Below are positions 21,778 to 32,474 of a stretch of 64,000 nt of DNA, in pieces. The position numbers were made by a program, and so were the translations under genes. The stretch spans positions 31,830,708 to 31,894,707 of the forward strand of contig CM040127.1 in assembly GCA_022559845.1 (NCBI GenBank). The letters run 5' to 3'. The stretch is from Amorphophallus konjac. Its lineage: Eukaryota > Streptophyta > Magnoliopsida > Alismatales > Araceae. Every line of letters starts with the position of its first letter. Within the stretch, counting starts at the first letter, position 1. Under the pieces are notes generated by a model that saw nothing but the letters and a program-made list of their open reading frames with translations, did not search any database and had not been told where the DNA came from.

Positions 21778-23255
21778 AATTAATAAAAAAAGTTGGACGG
21801 AGGAGTTGAAACTTATTCTGGACAATTTCATCCTTCTTCACGTATCTGGAACAGAAAAATCATATTTTCCTGCACAAAGACTTTTACGGAAGCTCGGGTG
21901 AAATACTAAAGTCAATTCAGAAGTCCATACTAAAGGTAGGCACATGATAAACCGAATACATGTTATTTGGTATTTATATTTCTTTGATTTAATGTTATTT
22001 GAAATGTAATTATTCAGACTTAAGTCAGTTATTTATTTAATCCGATGATCTATGTTTAGAATCAGTTATTTATTTAGTTACCATTCTGTAAAAATATTAT
22101 TTTCTCTCTAATCTCTCTCTAACTTCTCTCTAATATCTTTCTACTTTCTCCCTCTACTTTCTCTCTCTACTCTCTCTACTCCCTCTCTACTCTAATCTCT
22201 TCGAATGTTATATATATTTAGTTAATAATATTAAAATACGATCCAGTTATTTTGTAAAAGTTCAATGGCAAGTTTTGAGTATTGAGACGACTACGTAATA
22301 AGTATTATAATAATAATAAAAATTTGATTAAGCATATGGACTGTGTCACTTTAAGGAGGTGTGGGGTGACAAACCGTAGTTAGCTTCCGCTACGGGATTA
22401 GGCCTATTTCCGAGGACAAACGGACTTCTGAAAAATCAAGAACCCAGAATAAGAAAATTATCTGAGGAATGGTGGAGTATTAACTCCTGATCCTGCGTGG
22501 TTGATCAAGGCCGACAGGCTCCAGCGTTTAGACCTTTTGTCTTTATGTCGACGTATGGATGCCTAGGTATGTGTTTGCTACTGCTTATAGTGACGGGATG
22601 CCTGTCCACTATATGCTGCCAAATAATATGAAGTTCAGATTTGATATATGACTTTGATATGATCTGAAAATAAGTTCATCTGTATAAGCTCTGATTTAGC
22701 TAAGATATGTACTATGCCATAAGTCAGATAAGATTTGTTATACGCATTTGTTATATGCATTTGCTTATTATATTTCCTTCGCATTCATAGTATATGTACA
22801 ATCCAGTGAAATTGTGATTTACTTTATATATATATCATGGATTTGCACATGTTAGTATATGATAAGCATGTGATTGATTTTAATACCTACTGAGTCTTTG
22901 GACTCATATCTGTTGCCTAACCATTTCAGGAAATTGACCAGTGTGCGTCTTGGCTCCTTCGGGCAGTAGGTCGGAAGTTGATCCCGGGTTGAATTTGGAT
23001 TCCGCTGCGTAGAATAAATAGTTTTTGTTTTCTTTTGAATAATGAATGTAAATGTGACTTTTAAGTAGAGATATGTAGTACTCTGTATACGATGTAAATT
23101 ATGAGTGTTTTATCTTATGGAAATTGTATGGTTATGTTTTTAGAATATGTGATGGTTTGGCCTTTAATGCCTTACAAATATTCTGCCCACAACACTTCCG
23201 TACATCCGCTGTGACGTCCCCGGACACGATACGGGATCGCGGGAAGGGGGTGCCA
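21778..23255 (+). mobile_element. Ty3/gypsy LTR remnant, probably the rest of the split LTR
   Basis: Not part of the Sirevirus. It has LTR-like features of plant Ty3/gypsy elements: a TC-rich tract (22104-22200), a TATATATAT stretch near 22210, the CTACTGAGTCTTTGGACTC motif (22890-22910), and an end reading GACGTCCCCGGACACGATAC before GGGGGTGCCACA. It may complete the LTR begun at 7786, giving about 3 kb in total. The gap and lack of a primer site after it leave this unproven. Confidence 0.45.
22104..22200 (+). repeat. TC-rich low-complexity tract
   Basis: Repeated TCTCTC, TCTCTAC and CCTCTAC over about 100 bases. Confidence 0.8.
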
Positions 23256-23445
23256 CAAATTCAACAAAGAGACCATTGGCACCATTTCATCTAAACGATA
23301 AAGGCAAAAGAGTGATGGAGAATCTATCGCGATCGTTCGTGACAGGGAAGATCACGCCACCAGCAAGAGGCAACGATAAACCAGAATGTAAACATTGCGG
23401 CAAGCGACATGGCGGAGAAGTATGTTGGATCGCCCCAACATTGAA
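23256..23445 (+). pseudogene. Ty3/gypsy Gag fragment with zinc knuckle
   Basis: About 60 codons read as a Lys-rich linker and then CKHCGKRHGGEVCW, the CCHC knuckle form common in Ty3/gypsy Gag. The capsid part before it and protease after it are missing. Sequence changes at about 23445 to a LINE ORF1 tail. Confidence 0.6.
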
Positions 23446-24130
23446 TTTTCCTTGCCCGCGATGCCCCGTGCCAAGCTTGGTGCCCTCTGCCAAGAAGGGG
23501 AGCATGGGTACGCCTGTGCTGGTGAACCATTGATGTCATCCCCAGCAGTGGTGCATGGACCACCTGCAGCCTCTCCCACCGCCGTCGTCCTCCCAATGAA
23601 GGAGGAGCGTTTGTCCTGCTTGTCCACCCTGCACGCTTTGAGGGATGAAGTGAACGTCCTGCCTGCCTTCTCTGGGCCTGGGGCTCCTAGCAGGGGCCAG
23701 CCCGATGATGCTGTCGCCATCTTGGCACCGTTTTCCCAGGTGCTGCAGCCCTACGATGTGAACCTCGCCTTGAGTGTTGAGCCCCGCGACGAGGCTACCC
23801 CCACCCACCTTGCCTCTTCCCTAGCTGGGGATAGCTCTGCTTGTGACGTGTCTAGCCAGCCATCCCTGGCTGCTTCACCAGTACCGGGTTTCTCTAACCC
23901 TACCATGGCTTGCCTTGCCCCGGGTGATGGTCCCGCTTTTGTCCCCGACGATTCTGATGGTTCGGCCGTTGAGTCGGACCTGGAGTTTGTTGACCCTCCC
24001 TTCCAGCCCGCTCGAAGGAGGAACAGAAGATCCGACCGCAAGACACACGCCCCATATAAGTTTCTGGTTTGATTGATTTCGTTTCTCTCAGCGGCTATCT
24101 AGGTCTCTTTCCCTCCGTGTATTACTGGCC
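23446..24130 (+). pseudogene. Second LINE ORF1 C-terminal fragment
   Basis: The frame up to about 24070 resembles the ORF1 tail of the LINE at 3955-6287. Both have an RL-C---LPA-RDE-N-LP motif, then FSG-GAPSR, then DE--PT--ASSL, then an acidic stretch, FQP, and an Arg/Lys-rich end. Orientation is opposite to the first copy. No ORF2 and no poly(A) tail follow; the sequence passes into LTR material, so this copy is truncated at both ends. Confidence 0.6.
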
Positions 24131-26512
24131 CCTTTTGCCTCTATACACTAGAGTCGAGTCCAACAGAAAGACAAGTACAGTCGACAGAAAAGAAAGATGA
24201 ACCCTAAAAGTCGGGGGAAGCCCGACGCAGGTACCAGTTGGTAGCTACGGACACGTCACATCAGGAACCGCAGAAGCAGAACATCGCCACCCACCTGAAA
24301 AGCAGGGGTGAGCCTCGTGTCACTGGCCCAGTAGGGGTCACGCGGATCCCTGCTGAAAAATAACGCAGTAACATGGAACAACAAAACATCAGGTGTAGTA
24401 AAGCAGGAAAACTACACTAGAAAGCTGTAAAAGAAGACCGAAACGGAAGGAGTAGAGCAGCTAAAAGAAAAGGGAAAAGCCGTACAGAAGAAAACACGGC
24501 TGCCAAACTAACCTCAGCCCCTAAGCTACTCCAAACAACAACAACAACAGATGGGTAACTCTGAACTAACGAAGTCAGGAGTCATCGATCTGTCGAGCCC
24601 ACAAAGATAGGCAAAAAGCCTAGAAAGAACCTAGACAGACATAGACGCCCTAAACCATACACCACTCGAGTGCCATACATGCTCTTCTAGATACGACCAC
24701 ACACACACGACTAGAACGTCGTGCATAAGGCACAATACTGACCTCAGGCAAGACCACAAGAGGGCTAACCCGGAAAGGTCACGACGCACGAGAAACGCGA
24801 GAGTCACGTGACGGAAGTATCTCCTCACTAGAAGAACAGCCAGCTGCGTCCACTGACGTCTTATGATGCGCCTACAAGTGTCTCGTCTACTATGCCGCCC
24901 GAAACACGACAGAGACTAAGACACGCTCGGAACCAGAACCGGACTACAGTAACGAGTGACTAGACAGGGTAACGCCCGTCGGCGTCAGTCCAAAGCCCCT
25001 GACCACGTGTGCACACACCGACTCTTGCTGGAGAGTCAAGCCTCTAGCTAGTTTTCCCCACCCAGCAGTAGGGGTGAGCATTATTCGGGTTCAACCCGAA
25101 AACCAAACCGAACCGAACGATTTGGTTCGGTTTGGTTTGGGTTGAAATTTAAAAAATTTTGGTTTGGGTTCAAACCAAACCGTATTAAAAAATTTGATTT
25201 GGTTTGGCTTTGAAGTTTAAGAAACCGAACAAAACCAAACCGAACTGAATAACCCGAATTTAAGAATATTTTTATCAAATTAATATAAATGTATATGTAA
25301 CTATAAATTCGAATTTAAAAAGTCCAATTACCGCCATTCAAATGGGGTTTCCGACTTTATGAAATAGGTTTCAAATCACCTTCTATTTTACTGTAACCGA
25401 AGTTCTTAATTTTTTATGTGAAAATATTATGGAGCTTGTTCTTACAAGTTACAACTTTGTTTGTTATTTTTTTAATATTTACTTTATTTGGTAGAAATTC
25501 TTTTACCCTACCTTTCTCAAATGTTGTTCGAATCCAATCTAATTTATAAAATGGGAGATGAATATGGTTCAAACCGAACCAAACCGAATTAATTCGGTTT
25601 GGCTTGGTTTGGTTTCAAACTAGTTTGGTTTGGTTTGGTTCGGATTGAAGCCTTAATTCGGTTTGATTTGGTTTGAGAAAATTTCTCTTCAAACCAAACC
25701 AAACCAAACCGTGCTCACCCCTACCCAGCAGGACGCCACTGTACAACGGGGGCCCACGGAAACTAACTTACAAACTGTATATCGGGAACTATCATACCAC
25801 CACTCCCACGTGGGACAACACGTTGTAACGTGCCGTCAGGCTACGACTAGTGGAGGCTCACTAGACACAGAACTCTGCAATAGAAGTGCCGGAGTACAGA
25901 CATGCAAAGAAGCACTATCGTACGTACTATGAAGCACAGGACATGAGGTAGCATACAAGACTACCACCGGACTCAGGACAAGGCAACTAGACCTGAAAAC
26001 ACAACGATCCTTAAGTCTCATGACTCGGAGTCATGATCGTCCTACAAAGCGGAATAAGCTGCCAATCGGTCTAATCCTAAGCCAAAGGAAACGACATGAC
26101 CGCGTAAAACGACACACAGGGACATGAGAGAACACCAAGACCCTCAGCACATCTGGACACGCAAATAGAGGTGAGACGACACCTCAAGGCGTCCAGAACC
26201 ATGTCTCGAACTGGGCAGAACCGCCGAGACACACAAGGTTACCTATCAACCACAGGGTCACCCCGGGTTGACCGGAACCGGACAATGACGATTCCACAGT
26301 AGGAAGGAGAATCCTACTACAAGCAAGAAGATTCCTAGCTACCTCATGACGTAGTTTAGGCCCTCATAGGATGCCAGGAGACATCCACGGGAGAACGGGC
26401 AGACCACAAGGTCAAGCCAAGACATACAAAAACCGGAACGGTGGGAAACAACACTCTGGGCATAGGCGATCCATCACTCGGCCACCAGGCAAATCCAGCA
26501 GTCAATGAGAAA
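24131..26512 (-). mobile_element. Del-like LTR remnant, 3' side
   Basis: Shares several blocks in the same order with 58680-59420: CACCTGAAAAGCAGGGGTGA, then CACTGGCCCAGTAGGGGTC, then GCGTCCACTGACG followed by CAAGTGTCTCG. Those belong to an LTR of known boundary there, so this is LTR sequence on the minus strand. No coding sequence. It is interrupted by a hAT MITE (25069-25723) and, at 26513, by the solo LTR. Confidence 0.55.
25069..25723. mobile_element. hAT-type MITE, 655 bp
   Basis: A perfect 8-bp duplication CCCAGCAG (25061-25068 and 25724-25731) flanks ends TAGGGGTGAGCA and TGCTCACCCCTA, a perfect 12-bp terminal inverted repeat. Subterminal regions are full of GGTTCGGTTTGGTTT-like repeats and their complements; the middle is AT-rich. 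Eight-base duplications and TAGGGGTG ends are typical of hAT elements. No transposase. Confidence 0.88.
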
Positions 26513-27399
26513 CATGCTGTGGACGCACTAAAATTCGCTTGTTCAGGCGGTTTCGTCTATTGAGTGCGTGGGCGTGCTAGTCACCGAAGTGACAATTTAT
26601 TCGGGCTCCGAAGAGCCCATGGTGCGCTCGATCTGACGTCGTCAGACGATTGTGTGGTTCGTGTCGGGACCAAAACCCATCGCGCCGTAAAGGTCACGAC
26701 GTCATTTACATCGCCCATACGAGGGAACACCCTTGATTAATTGCTGAAATTAGGGGCCCTGCGGCCGAAAAGAATAACACTAGTTGCGCAAAGAAAAAGG
26801 CAGGAATAGATCACACCAAAGTCCACATTAGGATGCGAGCCACCGGCCATGTTGGTCGCACGCGGACCTTTTTATATTCGGACGTGGGTCCATGATAGAA
26901 ACGTGACAGGAGAACCGGAGACGAATCTGTTCAAGTGTCTGCCGCATGCACGGCAATTTTAATAACGACCCGGAAGGGCCCGATGTCGAGAAACGGATTT
27001 GGTCTAGTTGGAGTGTTGGCCCAAGGTCAGGTTGGGGCTTGGCCATGTCGGGTGGATTCCCGAGACTCGGGCCCGGCCTGAGAGGGCGGCATTATTGTTC
27101 CTTTCGCGTCGGGTCACAGGGAGAGATGGGACTGCAATGTGGACCCTAGCATTTTTTTTATCAGGGGTTTTAATTATGTGTTCCTCTCTTCCCTCTGCTG
27201 TTTATTACTTTTTCATACAGTTGGTCCGAATGATTTCTCTTCTTTTGTCAATGACTATTATTATCATTTTCTTGCCCCCTCCCTTTTTATTGTTATTATC
27301 GCTGTTACACATTTGGGGCCCTTTAATCAACATAACTTTTATTAATTCATTCATTATGACTGTTGTCATTGCCACGCTATGCATATATATACATATAGC

Positions 27400-28520
27400 G
27401 TACCGGTGAAAGGAGATGGAGTGTGCCGGCGAAGGAAGGGTAGGGGCGTACCGGTGAAGGAAGTGTGCCGGCGAAGGGTAGATGAGGTGGAGGGGAAGTG
27501 GGCCGCTGAAGGGTCTGGGATGAGTGCACCGTTGAAGGCCGTTGGAGTGGGGGATGAGTGTACCGCTGAAGGTTGAAAAGGGTGTACCGCTGGGGGGTGA
27601 TGAGGGTGTACCGCTGGGGGGTGATGAGGGTGTACCGCTGGAGGCCAAAAAGGGGCGTACCGCTGGGGGTTAGGAGGGGTGTACCGGTGAAGGATAAAAC
27701 GGAGGGTAACGATAAAGGTTGGAACAAGGGTGGAGGTGAAGGCCCGCTCTTCTGTTATTTGTTTTAAGGCTTTTCTTTTCTTCTTTCATTAATTTCCATT
27801 TAATCTTATGTAAATTTCATCTTTTTCCTTGTTTTATTCTGTTCGGCCTCTTCTCACAGATCGGATGTTCGGTCTACCGTGTCGTTGATCGGTTTAGTTC
27901 TTCTCGTGCTACCGGCAGGGTCTTGATCAGTTGGAAAGTTCTATCATTAATCGTTCATGCGTTTGCTACTTCCTTTTGCCCTTTTAACATGTTGTTATTT
28001 TCTGACAAAAATTCGGCAACATCTCCCCTTGACCCGGGCGTAAGGGAGATAAAGGGAACGCGCCCACACGGAGTGGCGGAACTCGACAACTGGAGGTGGG
28101 CGCCCGGAGGCGGCAACACCTTTATAGAACCTCGGAAAACACGAAGAAAACGATGAACGGGAGGCTTCTAATACTGGACAGGGTGGACGGGGGATTGGCC
28201 AAGGTGTATCGGCCAAGGACGAGCATAGGGTGTGCCGGGCTAGGAAGGCTAAGGGCCCCACTGAGGCACAAAAGGGGGAGGTGTACCGCTGAGGGCTATT
28301 ATGGGGTGTACCGGTCAAGGGCCGAAAGAGTGTGCCGCTGAGGGCCACTATGGGTGTACCGGAAAAGGGCTGAGAGGGCGTGCCGGAAAGGCGTTAGGCT
28401 GAAGAAATCAAGGATGCACCAGCTGGGAAGGGCCAAGGATGTGCCAGCCAAGGGCTGAGGGCCATCGGTGAAGGGAAGTTAAGGGGCGTACCAGTGGAGG
28501 AAAGCCAAGGGCTACTGGCT
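27400..28520 (-). repeat. Dispersed GTACCGCTGAAGG-type repeats, downstream part of the solo LTR
   Basis: GTGTACCGCTGRGGG units recur about 20 times, some in tandem (27570-27650), others 40-60 bases apart. They share the core of the U3 array at 29340-29835 but lie beyond the TATA box in transcription sense. Confidence 0.65.
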
Positions 28521-29142
28521 ACTGGGTGTTCTGGAAGAGAAGGAGGGTCTCCCTCCCCTCGAGCATATAGGTACAACTGATGGCCATAGGAGAGGGCAAA
28601 GAACCCATGAGGCCAGGGATCATATAGGAGGAATCACATCCCTACGGGGACTCCAAAAGCATCGGAGAAATAGAGAAATGGAGGAAAAACGAACAACACA
28701 TCATACACCATGAAAACTGGCGTAAACCACTCAAAAATAACAGAGAAACCCAAGGAGGGTGATTTTCATTCATGGGGAGCAAGGGGCCGTGGCCATCCAT
28801 ATACATTGCCGAGCACGCCCGAGTCAAGGCTACGGGCAAGGAAGAAAACCAAAATACAAGATGAAGGGAGGAAGAAAATAAGGAAAACCACGGAAGGGAA
28901 AGTGTTGGGGATTGAAGCAGGGACGAGCGTCCACTGCTCGTTCCCCCGCACCTTCCCTTGTTACATTCAGCCCTCCTTCTCTCTTACTCTCTCTTCTGCC
29001 TGGTGGCCGTCAGAGGAGACTCACGCCGGAGCCCTTCTTCTTCTCCCTTCTCTTCTCTTCCTCTCCTGCGTATGTCTCTCCCTCTATCTGTGTGTGTGTT
29101 CCTCTCCAGCCTCTCCTCTTCTTTTTTTTGGAATGGGAGTCG

Positions 29143-29149
29143 TTTTATA
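29143..29149 (-). promoter_or_regulatory. TATA box of the solo LTR
   Basis: Minus-strand TATAAAA within GGGAGTATAAAACGACTCCC. It is followed by an A/G-rich leader and preceded by the repeat array, as expected for a U3-R boundary. Confidence 0.55.
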
Positions 29150-29339
29150 CTCCCAGCTGCGGGAGCTTCTGAGCACGGCCGTCGAAGGCGGGAAGCAGCT
29201 CCGTCATGATGGGGTTTGACGTCTTCTGTCCTGGCTGTCAGGGGAGTAGCCTGCGTGGCCCAACGGTTGGTTGACACCTCAGGGAGCTCACTACGCGCCA
29301 AGGACGCGTAGGGCATGGGCACCACGTCGTTCAGCCGTT

Positions 29340-29835
29340 GAAAAGGCTTAACGCTGTGCCGTTGGTGGGCTGAATAAGTGTGCCGTAGGAGGGCCAAAAG
29401 GGCGTGCCGCGGGAACACCCAACGGGCGTGCCGCTGATGGCCCAGAACAGTGTGCCGCTGAGGGCCCAAAGGGGCGTGCCGCTGAGGGCCATGGGGCGTG
29501 TGCCGCTGAAGGCCCTGAGGGGTGTGCCGCTGGGGACCCCTGGGGGTGTACCGTTGAAGCCCCTGGGGGTGTACCGCTGGAGCCCAGGATGGGCGTGCCG
29601 CTGAAGGCCCTGCGGGCTGTGTGCCGTTGAAGGCTCCCTCCCTGGGTGTGCCGTTGAAGGCCCCAGGGGGCTGTGCCGCTGAAGGCTCCCTCCCTGGGGG
29701 TGTGCCGTTGAAGACCCCCCCCCAAGGGGGTGTGCCGTTGAAGGCCCCCCCCCCTTGAGTGTGCCGCTGGGGCACCCAGGGGGTGTGCCGTTGAAGCCCG
29801 AATGGGCTGTGCCGCTGAAGCCCACTTGAGCCCGT
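29340..29835 (-). repeat. U3 array with CAGCGGCAC core and self-complementary flanks
   Basis: About 18 units of 20-30 bases. Read on the minus strand, a constant core TTCARCGGCACA is flanked by variable G-rich and C-rich arms that often pair, such as GGGCT with AGCCC. The translated repeats in this stretch reflect the array and are not evidence for a protein. Confidence 0.7.
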
Positions 29836-30277
29836 CTCGAACACGAGTTGTGGCCCGTTTAATTTTCTTCGAGGCCCATGGATTGTGGGGGCCCCCCCCT
29901 TTTTTGTGATTGATTTCTCTTCACTATCATGACTCCGGAGACGGCTTCACGACAGTGTGCATATTTGGGGAGTCCGGATGACCAGTCCCTCCGGGGCTCC
30001 TTCACTCGGTGCCGTTGTTAATGTTGGGCTGAGCTAGATATCTGGGTGTGCGATTTTTGGTGTCCACACATGCTACGCACACAGAGACAAGGACAATGGC
30101 AGTCACAGATGAAGTCGTTAGGGAACTGTGGTAGTCAGAGAGTAGACTGCACTCCGTCGACCCTGAACCGACTCATCTGGAGAACCACTGATACCCAGAC
30201 ACCGCCCTAAACAACCTAACAGACGGACACGGGATAGCCATCACGGCTAATAGACAAGACAACGGACTCAACTAGTT

Positions 30278-30630
30278 GGGCGGTCACACAGGGACCACTC
30301 AACGAGATGAACGGTCCGGACAGGACCACTCAACGGGATGAACGATCCGAACTGGACCACTTAACGGGATGAACGGTCCGAACTGGACCACTCAACCAAA
30401 CAACCAAATAGGGATGGGCGGTCACAAAGTGACCACTCAACCCAACGGAAGATGAACGGCTGGGAACCAGCCGCCCAAGGGGGATAAGTGGTCTATCGAA
30501 CGACCACTCAACCTCAAACCGACACAGGATGAGTGGTCTATCGAACGACCACTCAACCTCAACCTGGGACAAGATGAAAGGTCCAAAGCCAGCCGCTCAT
30601 ACCATGAATGGTCTCTGGTGCGACCGTTCA
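30278..30630 (-). repeat. Array of GGTC/GACC hairpins with changing stems
   Basis: About nine hairpin units separated by AACCTCAA...GGATGA-type spacers. Arms include AGTGGTC/GACCACT (30487-30508 and 30532-30553), CGGCTGG/CCAGCCG (30457-30473), GGTCAC/GTGACC (30420-30434), GGTCC/GGACC (two or three units) and AATGGTC/GACCGTT (near 30606-30629). Arm sequence differs among units while pairing is kept. Confidence 0.78.
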
Positions 30631-30713
30631 AGTGTCACGGCGAGCAAACCCAGGGGCTCGTCCGATCGTGGCCTTTCCACGCCCCTTTCATCCCAAAACG
30701 AAGGGGATAAAAC

Positions 30714-31528
30714 TAGGGATGTCAACGAGTCGGATATAGTCCGGATAGTGGACTATACGTATCCGTATCCGATAAGGAAGAACTGTATCCATTTGATGTT
30801 CGTTAAGTATTCGGAAAGTGGTGTATCCGAAAACCGTTATCGAGTATCCAAAAAATACGGTTAACGGACGGTTAACGGATAGTTACCGGACATAAAAGTA
30901 CATATAAGATTAAAATTTAAGATGTAATTTAACTCAATTAGAAAAAATTTTAAATTGAAAGAAAAATCCATATGATAAACAACAGTATTTCAATTTAGTT
31001 CTCATATCATCATTATTCATGAGTCAACATATAATGCAATTAAAAGTATACAAATATATAATATTACAATATCCCCAAAGATAATATGAAACATATATAG
31101 TTTAAATAATAAAATAAATTAACTCTTTTGGACTTTAAACTCCACTATATTCTCATTCTTTACATATCTTTCATGAAAATAAAGAATATATTAACTTGAT
31201 AATTTTAAAAACTATAAAAAGATCTTGTAATTTAGAAATATTTTACCATCATAAAAATAAAAATGACTTAAATTATACATATATCTCATCTTCAATATCA
31301 GTTTCTTCAAGACACTAAATTATTTGAGTCAAATACAAACTTGTTTAACGGTAACGGACGGATACGGATTCGGAATGAGGTGTATCCGTATCCGTATCTG
31401 CTAAGAAACCGGATATATCTGTATTCGTATCCGTTAATTTATCGGAAAGAAAAATACTATCCATTTGTTGTTCGTTAATCTAACGAAACAGACGGTTATC
31501 GGATTATCGGTTACCATTGACATCCCTA
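30714..31528. mobile_element. hAT-type non-autonomous transposon, 815 bp
   Basis: Ends TAGGGATGTCAA and TTGACATCCCTA form a perfect 12-bp inverted repeat, flanked by an 8-bp duplication with one mismatch: GATAAAAC (30706-30713) and GATACAAC (31529-31536). Subterminal parts repeat CGGATACGGATA and its complement; the middle is AT-rich and non-coding. Confidence 0.85.
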
Positions 31529-32474
31529 GATACAACCATGATCACCCTGGCAATCACATAGACTCCGACCGGAGTCAAAACAACGCACGAATCGCAAGAA
31601 ACGAGCGATTCTAACGAAATCACCCAAAAAGGGTTTCCGGACTTCCCGGAGCCCTACCGGTCAAACGGGAGCACCAATCGAGACGAAATCAATGACTATG
31701 GAACGCTGACGTTCCAGGGAGTCCATTGACAGTAACTGATCTAAAAATCGTCGCCATTTTCTGACGAACCCTACGAAACCCACGAAACCCCGATTTAGGC
31801 TAAACGAGCCCAAACTCGGTCGTTTCTGAACCAAACGACGTGTAATGGCAGGGAAAATGTGCAGGAGGAAGTGGTGATCTGTCTCCCTACCTCCACCGAA
31901 GAAACCGTGCGCCGAGGTGACTAAACCACGTCGAAAACCGTCAGGAACACGAACGACGCCTTCTCGGAATCCACCGAGGGATCGCGCCCGCCACGCTCAA
32001 ACCGCTGCTCCAACCCGCGAACCGATCACCCCAACACATCCACGCCTCGGCCAGCTCTCCACGGTCGCGCTCCCCGCGTCGAACGGTCGAGAGACGGGAG
32101 AGAATGGAGTGAGAGAACGTGAGGTTGAAAATGAGCAGGAGAGATAGTGGAGTTGAATTCATAGAAAGAAATTAGGAAATTTTCCTAATTTCTAAAAATC
32201 TGATATTTGAGCCGAAAATCCACTAATTCAGAAAAATACGCAAAAATAGCCGAAACGATCCTCGCGAATAGTACATCGCAGTTGTAACGTCCTCGAGTCG
32301 ATGGACTGAGAAATAAACTCACCGTAGGGTTCCGTAACTAGTACAAGAGAAAAACCCACACGGATCGTAAAACTCAATTCAGGAGCTACAAAGGCGATCT
32401 GAAACTGTCCAAAAAGAATTTGAAAGACCTAATAAAGATCCGACAAGACCCATTAAGGATTCGGGATGTTACAG

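Larger units (their letters stand above)
26518..30068 (-). mobile_element. Solo LTR, Tat-like, 3,551 bp
   Basis: A perfect 5-bp duplication CATGC (26513-26517 and 30069-30073) flanks a segment with ends TGTGGAC and GTCCACA. I find no second copy of the terminal sequence inside, and no gag or pol, so this is most likely a solo LTR left by LTR-LTR recombination. Its minus-strand start, TGTGGACACCAAAAATCGC, resembles the start of the Tat LTR at 53078 (TGTAGACACGCCAAAATTG). A TATAAAA box (29143-29149) supports the minus orientation. Confidence 0.7.
30069..32474 (-). mobile_element. Del-like LTR, 5' side
   Basis: The minus-strand LTR starts at about 32474 as TGTAACATCCCGAATCC. That is the same layout as the LTR ending at 55737 (TGTAACGCCC): a front block with CCGTGTGGG, then AT-rich sequence, then CTC tracts near 32100. 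It continues left through a hAT element and the AGTGGTC hairpin array to the solo LTR. Together with 24131-26512 it would form one long LTR split by nested insertions. Confidence 0.55.

Noticed and set aside
28984..29844. Long minus-strand frame translating into repeated NGTP/QRHTP peptides
   Set aside because: The repeats come from the U3 array, are open in three frames, and lie upstream of the TATA box.
26518..30068. DNA transposon with short inverted ends
   Set aside because: A 5-bp duplication, TG...CA ends, an internal TATA box and a start like the Tat LTR fit a solo LTR better.
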